Part shown: positions 24,101-34,915 of the stretch, in pieces
Layout of the letters: each line of letters starts with the position of its first letter
Numbering within the stretch: position 1 is the stretch's first letter
Source: Magnolia sinica
Taxonomy: Eukaryota > Streptophyta > Magnoliopsida > Magnoliales > Magnoliaceae
NCBI RefSeq assembly: GCF_029962835.1
Contig: NC_080575.1
Location: forward strand, 60,739,493-60,803,492
DNA: 64,000 nt
Direction: 5' to 3'
The notes under the pieces: generated by a model
What the model was told of the DNA's origin: nothing
The model's input: only the letters and a program-made list of their open reading frames with translations
The model's database searches: none
Program-made: the position numbers and the translations under genes

Positions 24101-27100
24101 GAAATTCCATAGCTTTTCATGTCAAAACCCAAAGAAGAGAAAATCAGTCTTTATTTTCTCCTCCAAATAGAAAATCTAATTATTACCAAAAATAAAAATA
24201 AAAAATCCAAGCTTTCAAGAGAAAAAACCAGATAATTAAAATGGGTTTTTTCTCCTTTTCCTAATAACTGTGACACAAATACCTTTATGAAATCCATTGG
24301 TTGCTTCAAGGATCTCTTGATAAGAGAAGCATTTCTATTTGGGCCTTAATTACAGTTATATGCATTGATTAAAAACGTTTGGAAATCCAGCCCTGTCATT
24401 GTTGTAATCCCTGAAATGCCAAGTCTTCAAGGTAGAGGAAATAACATGGATTGTTTCTTACACTTGTGTGAGCGCTACCCATCACTCACACACACACACA
24501 CACAAGTGCTGTTTGGAGCTCCCCACGTTGTATCTATGGCAACTAATCATCCAATAGGATTCCCAAACTTCAAAGTTGGAAGATCCAAAAGTGAGGTTGA
24601 GCCAACCACCATGTGGGACACCGGTGATCTTGGGGGTTTTTGAATGGTTGTTTATTTTTTCTATGGTGGGGTCCACCGTCTTCTGTATATGCCATCCAAC
24701 CCATGCATTACTTGAATCCCACTATGATGACTGGATGTCCCAAAAATCAGGACAATAAAATCAGTAAGTAGGCCGGAGCATACAAAAATAATGGACAACC
24801 ATCTAAAATCTCCAATTTCACGTGGTGACTGCGTGACAGTTAGACTGGACTGATTTTTGGGTTGTCCAACTTTCATAGTGGGGCAACCTTGCTAGACCGG
24901 TTGGATCCCATCCACACGGTTGGACATGGTGTTGTGGGGCCCACTTGTGGGCAACCGTTTGGGGGTGGGTCCCACGGGAGTTTCCCTCTTTTCCTCATCT
25001 GTGTTTTCTCTCCGTTGTTTGAAGTTAAATTTTGAATTCAGCTTCGAACTTAGATTGGATAAGGCTGAGATCGGATGAAACCGGATAACTTCCTGCCTCA
25101 TCCAAACTCCTTGACGCTTCCCTATAAAATAGGAAGGAGATCTCTTGTGAAAATTATCCTGTAATTACGAGTCCAAAGAGAAAAAATAGAGAGGGAATTA
25201 ACATATCATATATGTCCATCCAGCCCATTCCTTACATGATGTAAAAAATTGATCATAACTTGGGGCCATCTTTACTGTAGAATCAGATGGGTGATCAGAC
25301 CTCTCTACTCCTGTAGTGTCTAGGCAGACCATTGGACCTACGCCGTTCATCAATGACTTTTGCAAAGGTTCCAAAAATTGTGTAGACTGTCAGATACTGC
25401 GGGCCCACTCTTCCGAGCCAACTCTCACACACACACCCCATTGTACATCACTTTAGAATAAGATTATTCTAAAGTCACTGAAATATGACTAATATGTTAT
25501 GTATAAATCACTTTACAAGGGTATTTTAATAATTTCATGGGGTTGGAGAATGAGGAGGCAATTTGCTTTGAGTAGTATTTTTATAGAATTGTCTTTTAGG
25601 TGTGGGAGAAATAGATAATAAAATTAAATAAAGCAAAATATTGAAGTACATGAATTTTAATAAAATGCCCTTGAGATTTTGATCAAACATGGTTTAGGAG
25701 GGAGTGCTTTTTATTTTTGTAGGGGCAGAGAAAATAAAAATGGAAGAAAATAGACTCCAGTTTAAGGAGTAGTATAGATTTTTGACATTGAATAAAATAT
25801 GTTATTGATCAAAAAGAAAGATTTCCAAGTTTGGACTTCCCACACAAGAATTACATTTAAGAGAATTCTACTTCTAAAATTTTGCATTTTCTATGTTTAA
25901 TTCTGTAAAAATCATGTGAGATCACTGGCACTCATTTTAGGCTATCAGTTTATTAATTTTTACACAAGCAGGGAGGTCTGTTCTAAAGCTGTGCGCTTGC
26001 ATGTTTAGTATGTTTTACTCCTATTCTGGTTTGCTTTTTGCCATTTGCATCCTACACCTTGTGAAAGTTACATTTCTCCATATTTTGGTGCAGGATGATC
26101 ACAGAATTCCTCAGAATATGTTTAGGCCACTTTTATCAAGTGTCCCAAGTACCACCTTCTATGTTGGGAAAGCAAAATCTGCACATCATAGAAACTCTTC
26201 AGTCTCAACTAGCAGTAATGCAAGCTCTGAGCAAGGTGCCAGTTTTGCACCAGATACTGATGATCTGGCTACTGAATGTGCAAAGGCGTCCCTCCCTGAT
26301 GCTCAAGAGGAACTGTTCATTTTTTATAAGGTGGAGGAGGTAAATGAAGATATTCAGCATGAAGTCTGTGATGGAAAACCCTGCGATTGGCATGGAAACT
26401 GTGATGGAAGCATTATATGCAACGTCGAGAAACGAGAGTCTGAAAGGTTAACCAGTAATTATGAGGCAGCTGCAATTGATGAAACTGCTGCTGAACCTGC
26501 AAATGATGCAGGTGAACTTTCAGATGTTGGTTGTGATGAAACGATGCCATCTTGCTCTTTGTGTGTTAGAAACTCCCTTTTCATGGAAAGAATGGATGGG
26601 AATGCTGATGTTTGTGGAGAATGCGCAAAGAAAAGCGGACTATTGATAGTCACTCAGAGCACCACAATTCACTCTGAGATGGCTTTGGAAGAAAATAAAT
26701 TTCATGATGAATTGGAGCCTGCAATGGGAATACCTAAATTGCCAAAAATGACTAGCGATCAAGATATGCCCAACCAACAAGAAAGGCATGTTGAGCAGGG
26801 CCTTGGTTGCTTGCCAGACAGTTTTCTTCAGTTGATGGTGGCAGAAGGGGATCAACATCTTGAGGAGCAGCAATCTGAGAATGATCAGCATCTTCTGGGC
26901 CAGCCAAATGTTAGTTATATCGAATCTGAGTGTGTCACTGCAAATCAACATTTGCAACATTTTAATGGCCATCCAAACTTAAAGGTCGGCAGTTCAGAAG
27001 GTGTGGGTATTTCTGTACTTCTACTGAAAAGGTCAAATAGTAGCAAGTGGCCTGTTGTTGAAGGAAGGGCTTTTACTGCTACAAATATACCTTACAATGA

Positions 27101-27939
27101 CCCCTCTTACGCAAGGGATAATTCAAATGCTATGAAAAGTTTTACTGGGCAGGGCAGTGCTTCAGCTTCTTCATCTGTTGATTTGGGATCATCTAGGCAA
27201 ACAGAGGCCCGTCTTCAACGTCAGTTAAGCAGCAGGAAAGCCGACTTAGGAAACTTCAGGGATGATTCCAATGTAAAACCTGTTATCGCAAGATCATTTT
27301 CTGGAATTTCAAACAATGCATATGAGGCTTTAGTTCATGCAAAGAACACAAATGAAGAAACCTTTGATGATTCTGTCAGATGTGAGGAGTATGAGGCTCT
27401 CAAAGAAATGCTAGTAGCTACTAGAGGTGCTTCGGAAAGTATAGAAGTGTTTGATGGACATTCCCCTTTTGCCAGTACAGCTGTTCTTGAGGAACATAAA
27501 TTTGACTGCACTGATGGTTGCAGTAGAACGGATGCTTCTACGTTGGAGTTATCTAGCCACACACGAAATGTCCTGTTAGAGGAAAACTTAGCTGCAGAGT
27601 TTGTACATGATGAAGACCTTGTTTCATCTGGTAATGTGGATGATCTCAACCCAAGCAATGCAACAAGCATGTCAGATATAGAAGTGGTAATCAGGACTGC
27701 CGAGCCTTCTGTCACGTTGGAAGATGTCATTTTATATGAAGTTGATGCTTCTTCAGTTATAATATCAGGAATATTAGAAAATGTCCATGGTAATACCACA
27801 GTTTCAAAAAATGATTCTGCATCTTCTCCAAAGAACATTGTGGAGGCATTCCAGGAGCCTTCCATTTCAGCAACATCAGAGAAGGGTCTATTTTCATCCC
27901 TAATAGTTGACATGTTAGATAATGCAGAATGTAATGATG
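11973..27939 (+). CDS. Large Ser/Pro-rich plant protein, At1g27850-like (partial, 5 exons seen)
   Basis: Joining exons 11973-12168, 12285-12393, 12841-12961, 13201-13941 and 26094-27939 gives one open frame of 1004 codons plus one base. The start [15 protein letters not shown] was chosen because this opening, then a DDDL-containing segment, [21 protein letters not shown], a basic Ser/Pro/Thr-rich region (about 143-330), [11 protein letters not shown] and [14 protein letters not shown] appear in the same order in an uncharacterised land-plant family that includes Arabidopsis At1g27850 (recalled, not searched). Two CxxC pairs (Cys543/546 and Cys563/566) could form a small zinc ribbon; the rest of exon 5 is acidic and probably disordered. 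No transmembrane segment or enzyme domain is seen. The frame is still open at the donor at 27940, so C-terminal exons are missing from this annotation. Molecular function is unknown. Confidence 0.85.
12285..12393 (+). CDS. Exon 2 of the At1g27850-like gene
   Basis: Acceptor atcacag|ca; donor tg|GTAGGT at 12394. It restores the frame as [10 protein letters not shown] and ends within the Trp codon of KNDYDW. Confidence 0.85.
12841..12961 (+). CDS. Exon 3 of the At1g27850-like gene
   Basis: Acceptor ctccag|g completes the Trp codon and is followed by [16 protein letters not shown]. The exon ends in phase 0 after ...RTTK at AAG|GCATGT, a GC donor. No GT donor nearby keeps the frame into exon 4. 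Confidence 0.75.
12962..13200 (+). other. Intron 3, apparent GC-AG type
   Basis: The 239-base intron begins GCATGT and ends gatctcAG. Using it joins ...IPRTTK to TEKSYRTG, both expected for the family. The GT one base downstream of the conserved end (at 12965) would shift the frame. Confidence 0.65.
13201..13941 (+). CDS. Exon 4 of the At1g27850-like gene
   Basis: Encodes residues 143-389. This is the basic Ser/Pro/Thr/Arg-rich region with [21 protein letters not shown] repeats, then [11 protein letters not shown] and the [11 protein letters not shown] acidic patch. It ends ...RQM at ATG|GTATGT. Confidence 0.88.
14031..14245. mobile_element. Tourist-like (PIF/Harbinger) MITE
   Basis: 215 bases bounded by inverted ends gggcccatttggata and the complement of atccaaatgcaccc, flanked by TAA at 14028-14030 and 14246-14248. 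The 3-bp TAA/TTA duplication and GGG..TTTGGAT ends are typical of PIF/Harbinger MITEs. The AT-rich interior is partly self-complementary ('aagtagctt' blocks). Non-coding. Confidence 0.8.
14517..14544 (-). mobile_element. Candidate Helitron 3' terminus
   Basis: On the minus strand the order is a 7-bp stem with a 3-base loop (cacgtgc-aat-gcacgtg), an AT-rich gap, then CTAG followed by T. This matches a Helitron 3' end inserted between A and T. The 5' TC end was not located, so the length is unknown. Confidence 0.4.
14671..14730. repeat. 30-bp tandem duplication
   Basis: Two adjacent copies of a unit starting tagtaaaacagttca, with about two differences. Confidence 0.8.
16763..16987 (+). repeat. 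5' LTR of the intronic Copia
   Basis: Starts tgtagagaatgttagtg and ends ccattctctact. It contains an AT-rich TATA-like segment (tattataataaaatat) near 16858. Confidence 0.9.
16988..16999 (+). other. Primer-binding site of the intronic Copia
   Basis: tagtatcggagc, a degenerate initiator tRNA-Met site (consensus tggtatcagagc) directly after the LTR. Confidence 0.75.
17579..21668 (+). pseudogene. Copia gag-pol, broken
   Basis: The gag start at 17579 (MADKVPSS) has internal stops and lacks much of the middle of gag; a 22-bp unit (gctgtgtgtcagcacgctac) is duplicated at about 17855-17898. A CCHC zinc knuckle ([14 protein letters not shown]) follows near 18118-18160. The protease site reads E-S-G ([12 protein letters not shown]) where copia has D-S-G. 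GAG-pre-integrase and integrase N-terminus (18640-19085) lead into a rearranged block (19023-19390) and then integrase C-terminal parts (19395-19789). RT (about 20190-21131) keeps the YVDD box but is interrupted by a stop and lost segments; RNase H (21131-21668) is largely open. Several frame changes and stops rule out a functional polyprotein. Confidence 0.88.
21676..21899 (+). repeat. 3' LTR of the intronic Copia
   Basis: Begins tatagagaatgttag (TG changed to TA) right after the polypurine tract aagggggag and ends ttctctact, followed by CTCTG. Confidence 0.9.
21905..26093. other. Distal part of intron 4, no gene seen
   Basis: About 4.2 kb of intronic DNA with simple repeats (TTA at 23986-24018, CA at 24485-24504) and a 31-bp duplication (22761-22822). 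A TATA-like tataaaatag at about 25122 could belong to an old LTR, but no repeat partner was found. Confidence 0.55.
22761..22822. repeat. Perfect 31-bp tandem duplication
   Basis: The unit beginning ctgtaaggttgttccattaa occurs twice back to back without differences, so it is recent. Intronic. Confidence 0.9.
26094..27939 (+). CDS. Exon 5 of the At1g27850-like gene
   Basis: Encodes residues 390-1004 and one base of the next codon. Donor G|GTATGT at 27940. It contains [14 protein letters not shown], the two CxxC pairs (Cys543/546, Cys563/566), a [19 protein letters not shown] stretch and long acidic Ser/Glu/Asp-rich segments. Internal stops are absent over 1.8 kb, against a background full of stops, which strongly supports coding. 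Confidence 0.9.
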
Positions 27940-28756
27940 GTATGTACTCTTTCCCTACTTGATTCGATGCCATCTTTTCCTTTTTCTTTGGGGAGTTATT
28001 TAATACTCCAGCTGCATATGATGCTTAATATGTGGGCACTCAGAAATTGCGAACAAGGCATATATTAACTCACATTAAACCGACTAAATTGTGGTACTTA
28101 CCATCTCCAAGCCAAAAGTCAGAACTTATACTGGTAAAACAATTATACTATGGGCACTAATTTGTTGAAAAAGGACTACTGAAAATTTTTAAAGCATCCA
28201 ATAGATGTCCACCAATCAGATAGTCATATAATCAAATAAGCATAAATTTTGGTTCAGGATACATCTAAACTGGAACGCACAATGTGGACAGCTTGATTTG
28301 AATTATTTGAATTCCATGTATGCAAAATCTAAGTAATTTATGTGCTTGAATATCATCCATCACACTTTTCCACAGTTTCAAAGTTTCTCTTTTCCTTTAG
28401 ACTAAGTTGATCTGTTTTCCTTTCACGGACTTTCATTTTGGAAAGTTTCCAAGACTCATCTGTTTTAGACTTCCAAATTTGAAATACATTTGAAGAATTG
28501 CATTTGCATATTTGTTTCTATCTTTAAGAAGTATATTTGTCATAATAGACTGATAGTTCACTTTGCGATTTTTGCAAAAAGGAGATTAAAGAGGTAAAAC
28601 ACAAAACATGTGCAAACATGGCACACTTATGCAAAATCTGGGATTGATCATACACATGTACATGTATTTCATTAAGCCTGGTTTTTGGGATTGATCATGT
28701 TCATGTAGAGGCCCACCTAATATATGGTTGGATGTCACACACAAGTTCCACGTGGC
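27940..28756 (+). other. Start of intron 5 / downstream region, no exon recognised
   Basis: AT-rich non-coding sequence after the exon 5 donor. No acceptor followed by a family-like C-terminus was found here or further right. Confidence 0.5.
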
Positions 28757-29763
28757 CAGTGTTCGTAGTATCAGTATCGTTACATGTATCGTTGGCTAGG
28801 GATACGGAAACATGTATTGATATCACCGATATTGTTGCTGATACACGAAAATGTATCGCTGACTAAGGGAAATAGGGGGGAAATGGTGGAATTTCTCAAT
28901 TAAAATTTAGGAGATGTTGAACTATGCATATTTAGGAATCAAACAATTGCAAAAGACTCGTACATAATAATTTTCCCTTTAATGGGGCTTAAAAACATGT
29001 AGTGTTGACTTAGGGAAACATTAGGAAAACATGGGAAAATGGTGGAATTTTTAATGATACTTCAGGAGATGCTAAAATACACATATTTCAATATTTAAGA
29101 ATCAAATAATAGCTAAAAAGACTCATATTTGCATATTTAGGAATCAAATAACAAGTTTCCCTTTAATGGGGGCCTAAAAGCATGTATCATTGACTTAGGG
29201 AAACATAGGTAAAATGGCTATCCATCCATGCATGCACGTACATACATACAAATACACATTCATGATCCATCCATCCATCCAACCATCCATCCATCAATGC
29301 GTACATACACACATATAATGACACATACATATATACACTCATGCATGATCCATCCATTCATGCACACACACACACATATATACATCCATCCATCCACCCA
29401 TCCATGCATCACATACATACATCCATGATCCATACATCCATCCATGCAAGCATGCATATACATGCGTACAAATATGCATTTTGTAATACAACCATGCACC
29501 CATAGAAAAAAATTGAAATGTATTTTTTTTTATTTTAATAAATGGATTTTTGGTGATATAGATATATCGCTGGTACATTGTCGGTACAAGTTACACCTGA
29601 ATTTTACACAATCAAAAACATTGGTGATATCAATACAGTGGCAATACTTAGCGATATATTAACAATACTTGGAATTTTTTTATACTAGTTTATTTGTATT
29701 GCCTCAACAATACCGATAATATTGGCAATATTATCAATAATATCTCTGATAATCGGAACATTG
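28757..29763. mobile_element. hAT-like non-autonomous element, exact 8-bp target duplication
   Basis: CACGTGGC occurs immediately before (28749-28756) and after (29764-29771) a 1007-base segment that starts cagtgttcgtag and ends cggaacattg. The ends are imperfect inverted repeats. An 8-bp duplication and CA(G/A)TG ends are hAT features. The interior is rich in 'tatcg/gatat' blocks near both ends and carries a CATC/ACAT simple-repeat region in the middle. No transposase is encoded. Confidence 0.8.
29222..29460. repeat. CATC/ACAT-rich simple repeat
   Basis: Irregular array of catc, acat and catg words; open frames on both strands here are repeat artefacts. Confidence 0.9.
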
Positions 29764-29771
29764 CACGTGGC

Positions 29772-32026
29772 ACACATGCCACATGGCAAGTTTGTTGTGA
29801 TTGACCTCTTTAATCTCTCCTCACATGATGATGAAGGAAGATTAGAAAAAGAATTTGAACTTCTAATTGGGGATGAATACATACCAATCTAGAAGCGCAA
29901 ACCTTTTCCTTGTGTGCTACAATTTGATCTCTAATACACCACAAATGAACAATGAACAACAACAATTGAGAGTTGGAGCTGCTCTACAAAACTCTTAGTC
30001 ATTGCACCATATAGAAAATTTAATCCCATCTCAAGACAAGAAAGAAAAATATATTTTATTAATCCAAAAGTTTTATACTTTTCCTCATTATAAAAGAGAC
30101 TCTAATACAATCCTAGCCATCCATTGCTTATAATCCTAACCATATTTCAATTAAACATTAAAAATGACTAAAATATCCATAAACCCCTTTGAATCAATTC
30201 ATGCTTTAACTGGTCACGACTCACTAAAGCAATATTAGAATTGCATAATTTTGGGCTTATTTAAAAGCTTACTCAATAGGCTTGTAAAGGGAGTAATTTC
30301 TTATCATTCAAACATCATTTGATACTAAAAAAGTGGCTACAACTAACTCTAACTTTAACAACTAACTAAACAACCATTAATTTGACATTAGATCAATTTT
30401 AACTCAAAAGGTTGCCAAATCTTCAAATTGGGTGGTTGGATGATCCAAATCCTTGATTAGGACCCTTTGGGTGGCCTGATCTTTTATCAGCCAACTTATG
30501 AGGCTGTAGGTACAGGGTTTGGTGCAGCGGGGTTGTGTGTGGAGTGATGTGTGTGATGGTTTTGGAGTTGTCACTAGCAAAACATCTTGGAATCTACGAC
30601 AAGCTAGACACCTTAGGACCATGTTTGACCAAAGGATCAAAATGAATGGGCTAGATTTGAATGACTTCGTGTGTGGTCTATGGCCATAGATTTTGAGGAA
30701 GGGTCTCGGTTATGGAGAAGGAAGGTGTTAGGCATCCTACAGTCTCTACTTTATAGGATTGGGAATTAATCTCTAGATTATTGCCTAAAAGTAAATAAAG
30801 AAATGAAATATAAATATGGCAGGGGATATATGAAAAGGAAAATGTAGCAACACAGTAAATGTAAAGCAATGTAAGTAAATCAATAAAAGAAACCACTCAG
30901 ATTGACCGAACATTAGAGATGCGAGTGGGGAAGAAATAACATTGATACTCTTCCATAGGAAAAGATGATCAAAGATCTTAAATCCCAAACCCTACTCAAT
31001 GGAATCTGGATCGCAAGATGAAGGGTCCTATATGGAGATATGATCTAGGAAGGAAGAACACCAGTACGCCTCCATAGGAGAAGATGGTTGAGCTCTTTGT
31101 CCAAACTATACTCTTATGACCCACCTCAAGGGGTTTTATTGGAGAAGCTAATAGGAATGCTAAGGAGGGGGAGGCTTATGGCCGGGCTTAACATATGTAC
31201 TAGGCGTGTGTGAGAATGAGGGGGGGTGAGGGAATTAAATAGGTGGAGGTGATGCCATTTTGGTGAAGGTTAGAGGCAAAAGACTATATCACTAGTTGTG
31301 ATTGGCTCTTGGAAATCTTAAGGACACATGTCATTCTCTCATTGGTTGGTAGAGGTGGTAGGCTTATTAATTTAGGTGAACGTTAAGGGAAAATAGGTTA
31401 TTTATTTATTTTAAAAAATAAGGTTGGAAAAGGCTTATGATAAGGGTGGTTATTGTAGGGATTAAGAAATTTTAGTAATGATGTCATAATTGGGTGAGTC
31501 ATTAAGTAGAATCCAATTTCCACCAGTAGTGGTTCACCTAATCTTGACGTCAAACTAATTGGCCTTTTTTTAGATTGTCACAATTTTTAGAGAAAATTAG
31601 GGGTCCTTTGACTTGAGTTTCTAGGCATGGTTGACTTGTTTTTCATCTTATGGACGCTTGGCAACTTTTGGAGGAGAAAAGAGGGTAGCGGAAATTAGAT
31701 TTATGCTACTTATTTTTTACCTGAATCCCAATGCATAATTCATTTGCTGCTTATTGTGGGGACACATGTTAGCTCACAGATGCAGAAAGGTGCCAATGGA
31801 ATTTAGATTTCCTCTACCATCAAAGTGTCTATCTTGCTTTATTTTGGTATTTAGATGGCTTGGATGATGCTCTGGTTGGTTTTGGATTGAGTTGGGGTGT
31901 TCTGTGATGGTCTTATATGAACTTATATGGGCTTACACAGGGTTTTAGGGTTTCGAGTTCTTTAAGGAATGCAATCTGTACGATTCCAGTGCAATCAATC
32001 ATTCCATGGCCAAATGGGGTGTCTAC
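29772..32026. other. Non-coding stretch, possibly a decayed LTR
   Basis: No gene seen. Its right end reads ggggtgtctaca, so on the minus strand it begins tgtagacacccc, an LTR start often seen in plant Tat/Ogre-type elements. The decayed minus-strand ORF at 32561-33049 lies just upstream in that orientation, so this could be its 3' LTR. The other end and any duplication were not found. Confidence 0.3.
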
Positions 32027-32560
32027 AGTGGCATGGACACATCTTGGATACATCATTTTCTCATGACTTTGAAAGAGCTCCTAGAGTTGATAGTCAGTAA
32101 TGACCGATTGCGTCGATCCATCTTTCAATGCATCTTCTTCGGCCTTGACTAGTCATCCATGTTGGATTGGACTCTTGATCATAGGATGTTGTTGTGGATC
32201 ATGCCATCATCTTTTTCCGTGCTTCTTTATAGTCTTCCACGCCCTGTGTAATGACTTTGACTTTTTTTGCAACAGTGGATTTGTGGGCCTAGATGGCTGG
32301 AATGTCGATCGCGACTTCATTTGTTGCTCTCGATCCATTTCCTATTGTTGTAGTGTCGTCATTGTCATTACAGGTTTTGTTCTATGTTCTTTAATCATCA
32401 TTAAGATGGGATCAAGCATCCATTTTAACTTTCATAGACGCTATATAATTCTCAAGTATGATCGTGAAGCAATTGATCCTTTCTCTCACCTTGGCACTTA
32501 AGTCTTCTACTATTTCATCCTTTGATTCAACCATTCAAGTCAATTTGCTCCTTTGTCAAA

Positions 32561-33049
32561 TCATTTATTAGCTCCTCTTGATCTACTTGAGCTTTCACCT
32601 GATTTGGTTGTTAATTCATCAATAGAGCCATTTCTGGATTCAATGATCAATTCAATGGTGAATTGATCTTGGATCCCAGTGCTTTTTGATACGTCTTCCT
32701 TTAGATCTTCCATTTGACTTTTCTTTTTTAGGTTGATGATAGGCTTGTACAACGGCTTTTAGATTTTTGATATATTCATTGACTAATCTCATCCCTTTGA
32801 CCACTTGATCTTCTTTCATTCCTTGGATAGGCTCTACGACAAGGTTTTTGCAAATAACCAACACCTTATGGCATTATAGAGCGAGGAGAGGGTTATCGAT
32901 ATGTCTCGCCATAATAATCATAGGAAGACAAGTCAGGATTAGTGTGATAGAAATATGGGTAAGAACCATCATGGTGAGGACGGGGATCTAAATGGAAAAC
33001 AAAAGAGGGATAGGGATTGTGACGATAGGAAGATGGAAAAGGATAATTG
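32561..33049 (-). pseudogene. Decayed minus-strand ORF, 3' part (split by the Copia at 33050)
   Basis: On the minus strand the frame from 33049 reads a Tyr/Pro/Ser/His-rich segment (NYPFPSSYRHNPYP, then PHHDGSYPYFYH), followed with stops and shifts by a Lys-rich part (MRLVNEYIKNLKAVVQAYHQPKK). Upstream, beyond the Copia insertion at about 40844-41000, the minus strand continues with similarly Tyr/Ser-rich sequence. It resembles the compositionally biased first ORFs of Tat-like elements, but no domain is recognised. Confidence 0.35.
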
Positions 33050-33526
33050 TGTAAGACTTCTATTAGGTGGATCCCATGTGATCAATGGTTTGGATGATCT
33101 AACAATTGGACATTTAGATTGAGCATATTGATGGGCCCCGTAACAGTTGTGATTGGTTCAGATATGTAATGCGGTGGTGTGGTTGAACTGTGTTACGTAT
33201 CCACGGTACTTTTTTTAGACATGGATTTTATCTGGTGTGGAGACTCCTGAGGGAGTAGTTGTGATGGGTTGATCCACTCCGGGCCCCTCTTCTATAAATA
33301 GAGGCCTTTGTCCCCTCACCCACAGGTACAGAAAACTCAAGTTCTATTGAAAAGGGTTTTCGGAAGGGTCCAAGGTGTGGAAGGCCAAGTTCATAAAGTC
33401 CATATATGATATTCTTGACCACTATAATTTATTATACTTGGGCTATCATCTTTAGTATAAGTGAACCCAGTTCAACAAATGGACGGTTGGTGGGTTTCAC
33501 TGAATAGATAGTCCTGGTAATTCAGT
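33050..33526 (+). repeat. 5' LTR of the degenerate Copia (3' end approximate)
   Basis: The first 335 bases align well with 40411-40755; the remainder is diverged. The end is placed before tggtgtatcaaaa (33530), a decayed tRNA-Met primer site. TATAAATA at about 33293-33300 is a clear LTR TATA box. Confidence 0.65.
33293..33300 (+). promoter_or_regulatory. LTR TATA box
   Basis: tataaata within tctataaataga, conserved in the partner LTR at 40657-40664. Confidence 0.6.
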
Positions 33527-33908
33527 ACACGTGGTGTATCAAAATTGAGTTATGATCTGATCCAAAATAAGGCCATTACCTATACTTCATGGCTGACATC
33601 AAAAGTTGGCCATTAAAGAATTAATCCAACCGTTATTTTGAGGAAGATAGTTTTTAGTCTATAGGCGGTCAACATCAACTAAATCTTGAACCAAATCAGA
33701 CCTCTTGTGATGGTCCGTTGAAGGCATAACCATGTAGCAATCCTTGAGTCTGGATGATACGAAGATTGGAGCTGGTTATACTAGCCGCCAAAGTGACTTC
33801 AATCGGTGAAGATCTTTGTTTCTAAGCTTGTGTACATGGAATTTAGTAATTCTCCATCTTGGTGTTGCATCAAGTTGCATTTTGTCGATTGCAAAAGATG
33901 GTCCGAAC

Positions 33909-34444
33909 TGATGTTTTAAATAGCTACGCTGTGTAGCGTTTAGCGTACACCGCGTAGCGTAGTATAGCCTCAATGCTACATAGATCATGAAAATAGCTTA
34001 AGTTGCATGTAGCCTATGCTACAGCATAATTTGCATACGCTACACGCTACGTAGACTACGCTACATGCTATGTAGCTCACATGATATTTTCAATGATTTG
34101 TTATCTTTCCATTTTCAATAAAAAATAGTTAACCTTTGTAATGCTTTTAGCAAAATAATATAAATAACAATATTAAATCAGTTTCATTGCTTTTTCTTTA
34201 CCTTTATGCTTAATCATTGCCCTTTCCTATTACTTTAGGTTACTCCAAATATCATGAAATTTTGTTAAATTTCATTATTAATCAGTCTAATCTGGTATAG
34301 AAAATCAAGACATTGGTGCAACCAAGCACCTTGATTAAAAATCTAGAAGTTGTGTGTAGCTTACGCTACAGGCTATGTAGATTATGCCTCACGCTTCAAA
34401 GGGGTGAACACTGTGCTATACGCTATTTGCTATTTAAAACACTG
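33909..34444. mobile_element. hAT-type MITE inside the Copia
   Basis: The ends tgatgttttaaatagc and gctatttaaaacactg are inverted copies of a cagtgttttaaatagc-type terminus. Flanks gtccgaac (33901-33908) and gtcggaat (34445-34452) fit a diverged 8-bp duplication. The interior carries many 'tagcgta/tacgcta' words in both orientations. A related copy with a better duplication is at 53243-53860. Non-coding. Confidence 0.75.
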
Positions 34445-34915
34445 GTCGGAATAAAGAAGTATCATCGTTTGGCAAGATGGGAGCTGTGTGGAGTGATTGG
34501 TGCCAGTAATATAAGTCTAAGAGATCCATTTCACCTAAAGGTGATGGGCGTCTTAGATTTATATGATTAGCATTGATTAGCTTCATGTTTAGTAGAACCA
34601 CTTATGTGCCGTGACTACCCCCAAAGGAGTCACGATGATATGCTAGGCTCTTGCCCGAGCTGATGAAGTAGGCCCATCATTATTCTTAGTAATTCAATTG
34701 AAGGCCTCAATCAATTGAATGATAGTGTAGTGCTTGATATTCAATTTGTATTCATGCATTGCTTAGATAGGACGTGTTTATTAATTCTTGTAAGTGTGCT
34801 TGTTTTATACTATAGCTATGAACTTTTCAACATTCCATCTCGAACAATTCCATTCTAACTCTAACCGGAACTAATTATCCTAAATAGAGAGTCCGTCGAG
34901 ATTGTCTTAGGTTGC

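Larger units (their letters stand above)
13942..26093 (+). other. Intron 4 (about 12.15 kb), packed with mobile DNA
   Basis: Donor GTATGT at 13942; acceptor ttggtgcAG at 26093. The phase-0 join [17 protein letters not shown] matches the family except for one extra Asp. It holds a Tourist-like MITE, a Helitron-like terminus, short tandem duplications and a complete Copia element in the same orientation as the gene. The rest (14740-16750 and 21905-26093) shows no gene. Confidence 0.8.

Noticed and set aside
25100..25200. TATA-like motif with leader-like sequence inside intron 4
   Set aside because: No ORF follows and no LTR partner; cannot be supported as a promoter.
27335..27973. 212-residue minus-strand open frame
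   Set aside because: Antisense shadow of exon 5, whose sense frame matches a known family.
29228..29578. His/Ile/Pro-rich and Met/Cys-rich overlapping frames
   Set aside because: Artefacts of the CATC/ACAT simple repeat.
32100..32501. 133-residue Ser/Cys-rich plus-strand frame
   Set aside because: No domain, no splice or promoter context, and overlaps decayed retroelement sequence.
33913..34440. Reading the MITE as starting at gttttaaatagc
   Set aside because: Extending to tgatgtttt...aaaacactg gives better-paired ends and a plausible 8-bp duplication.
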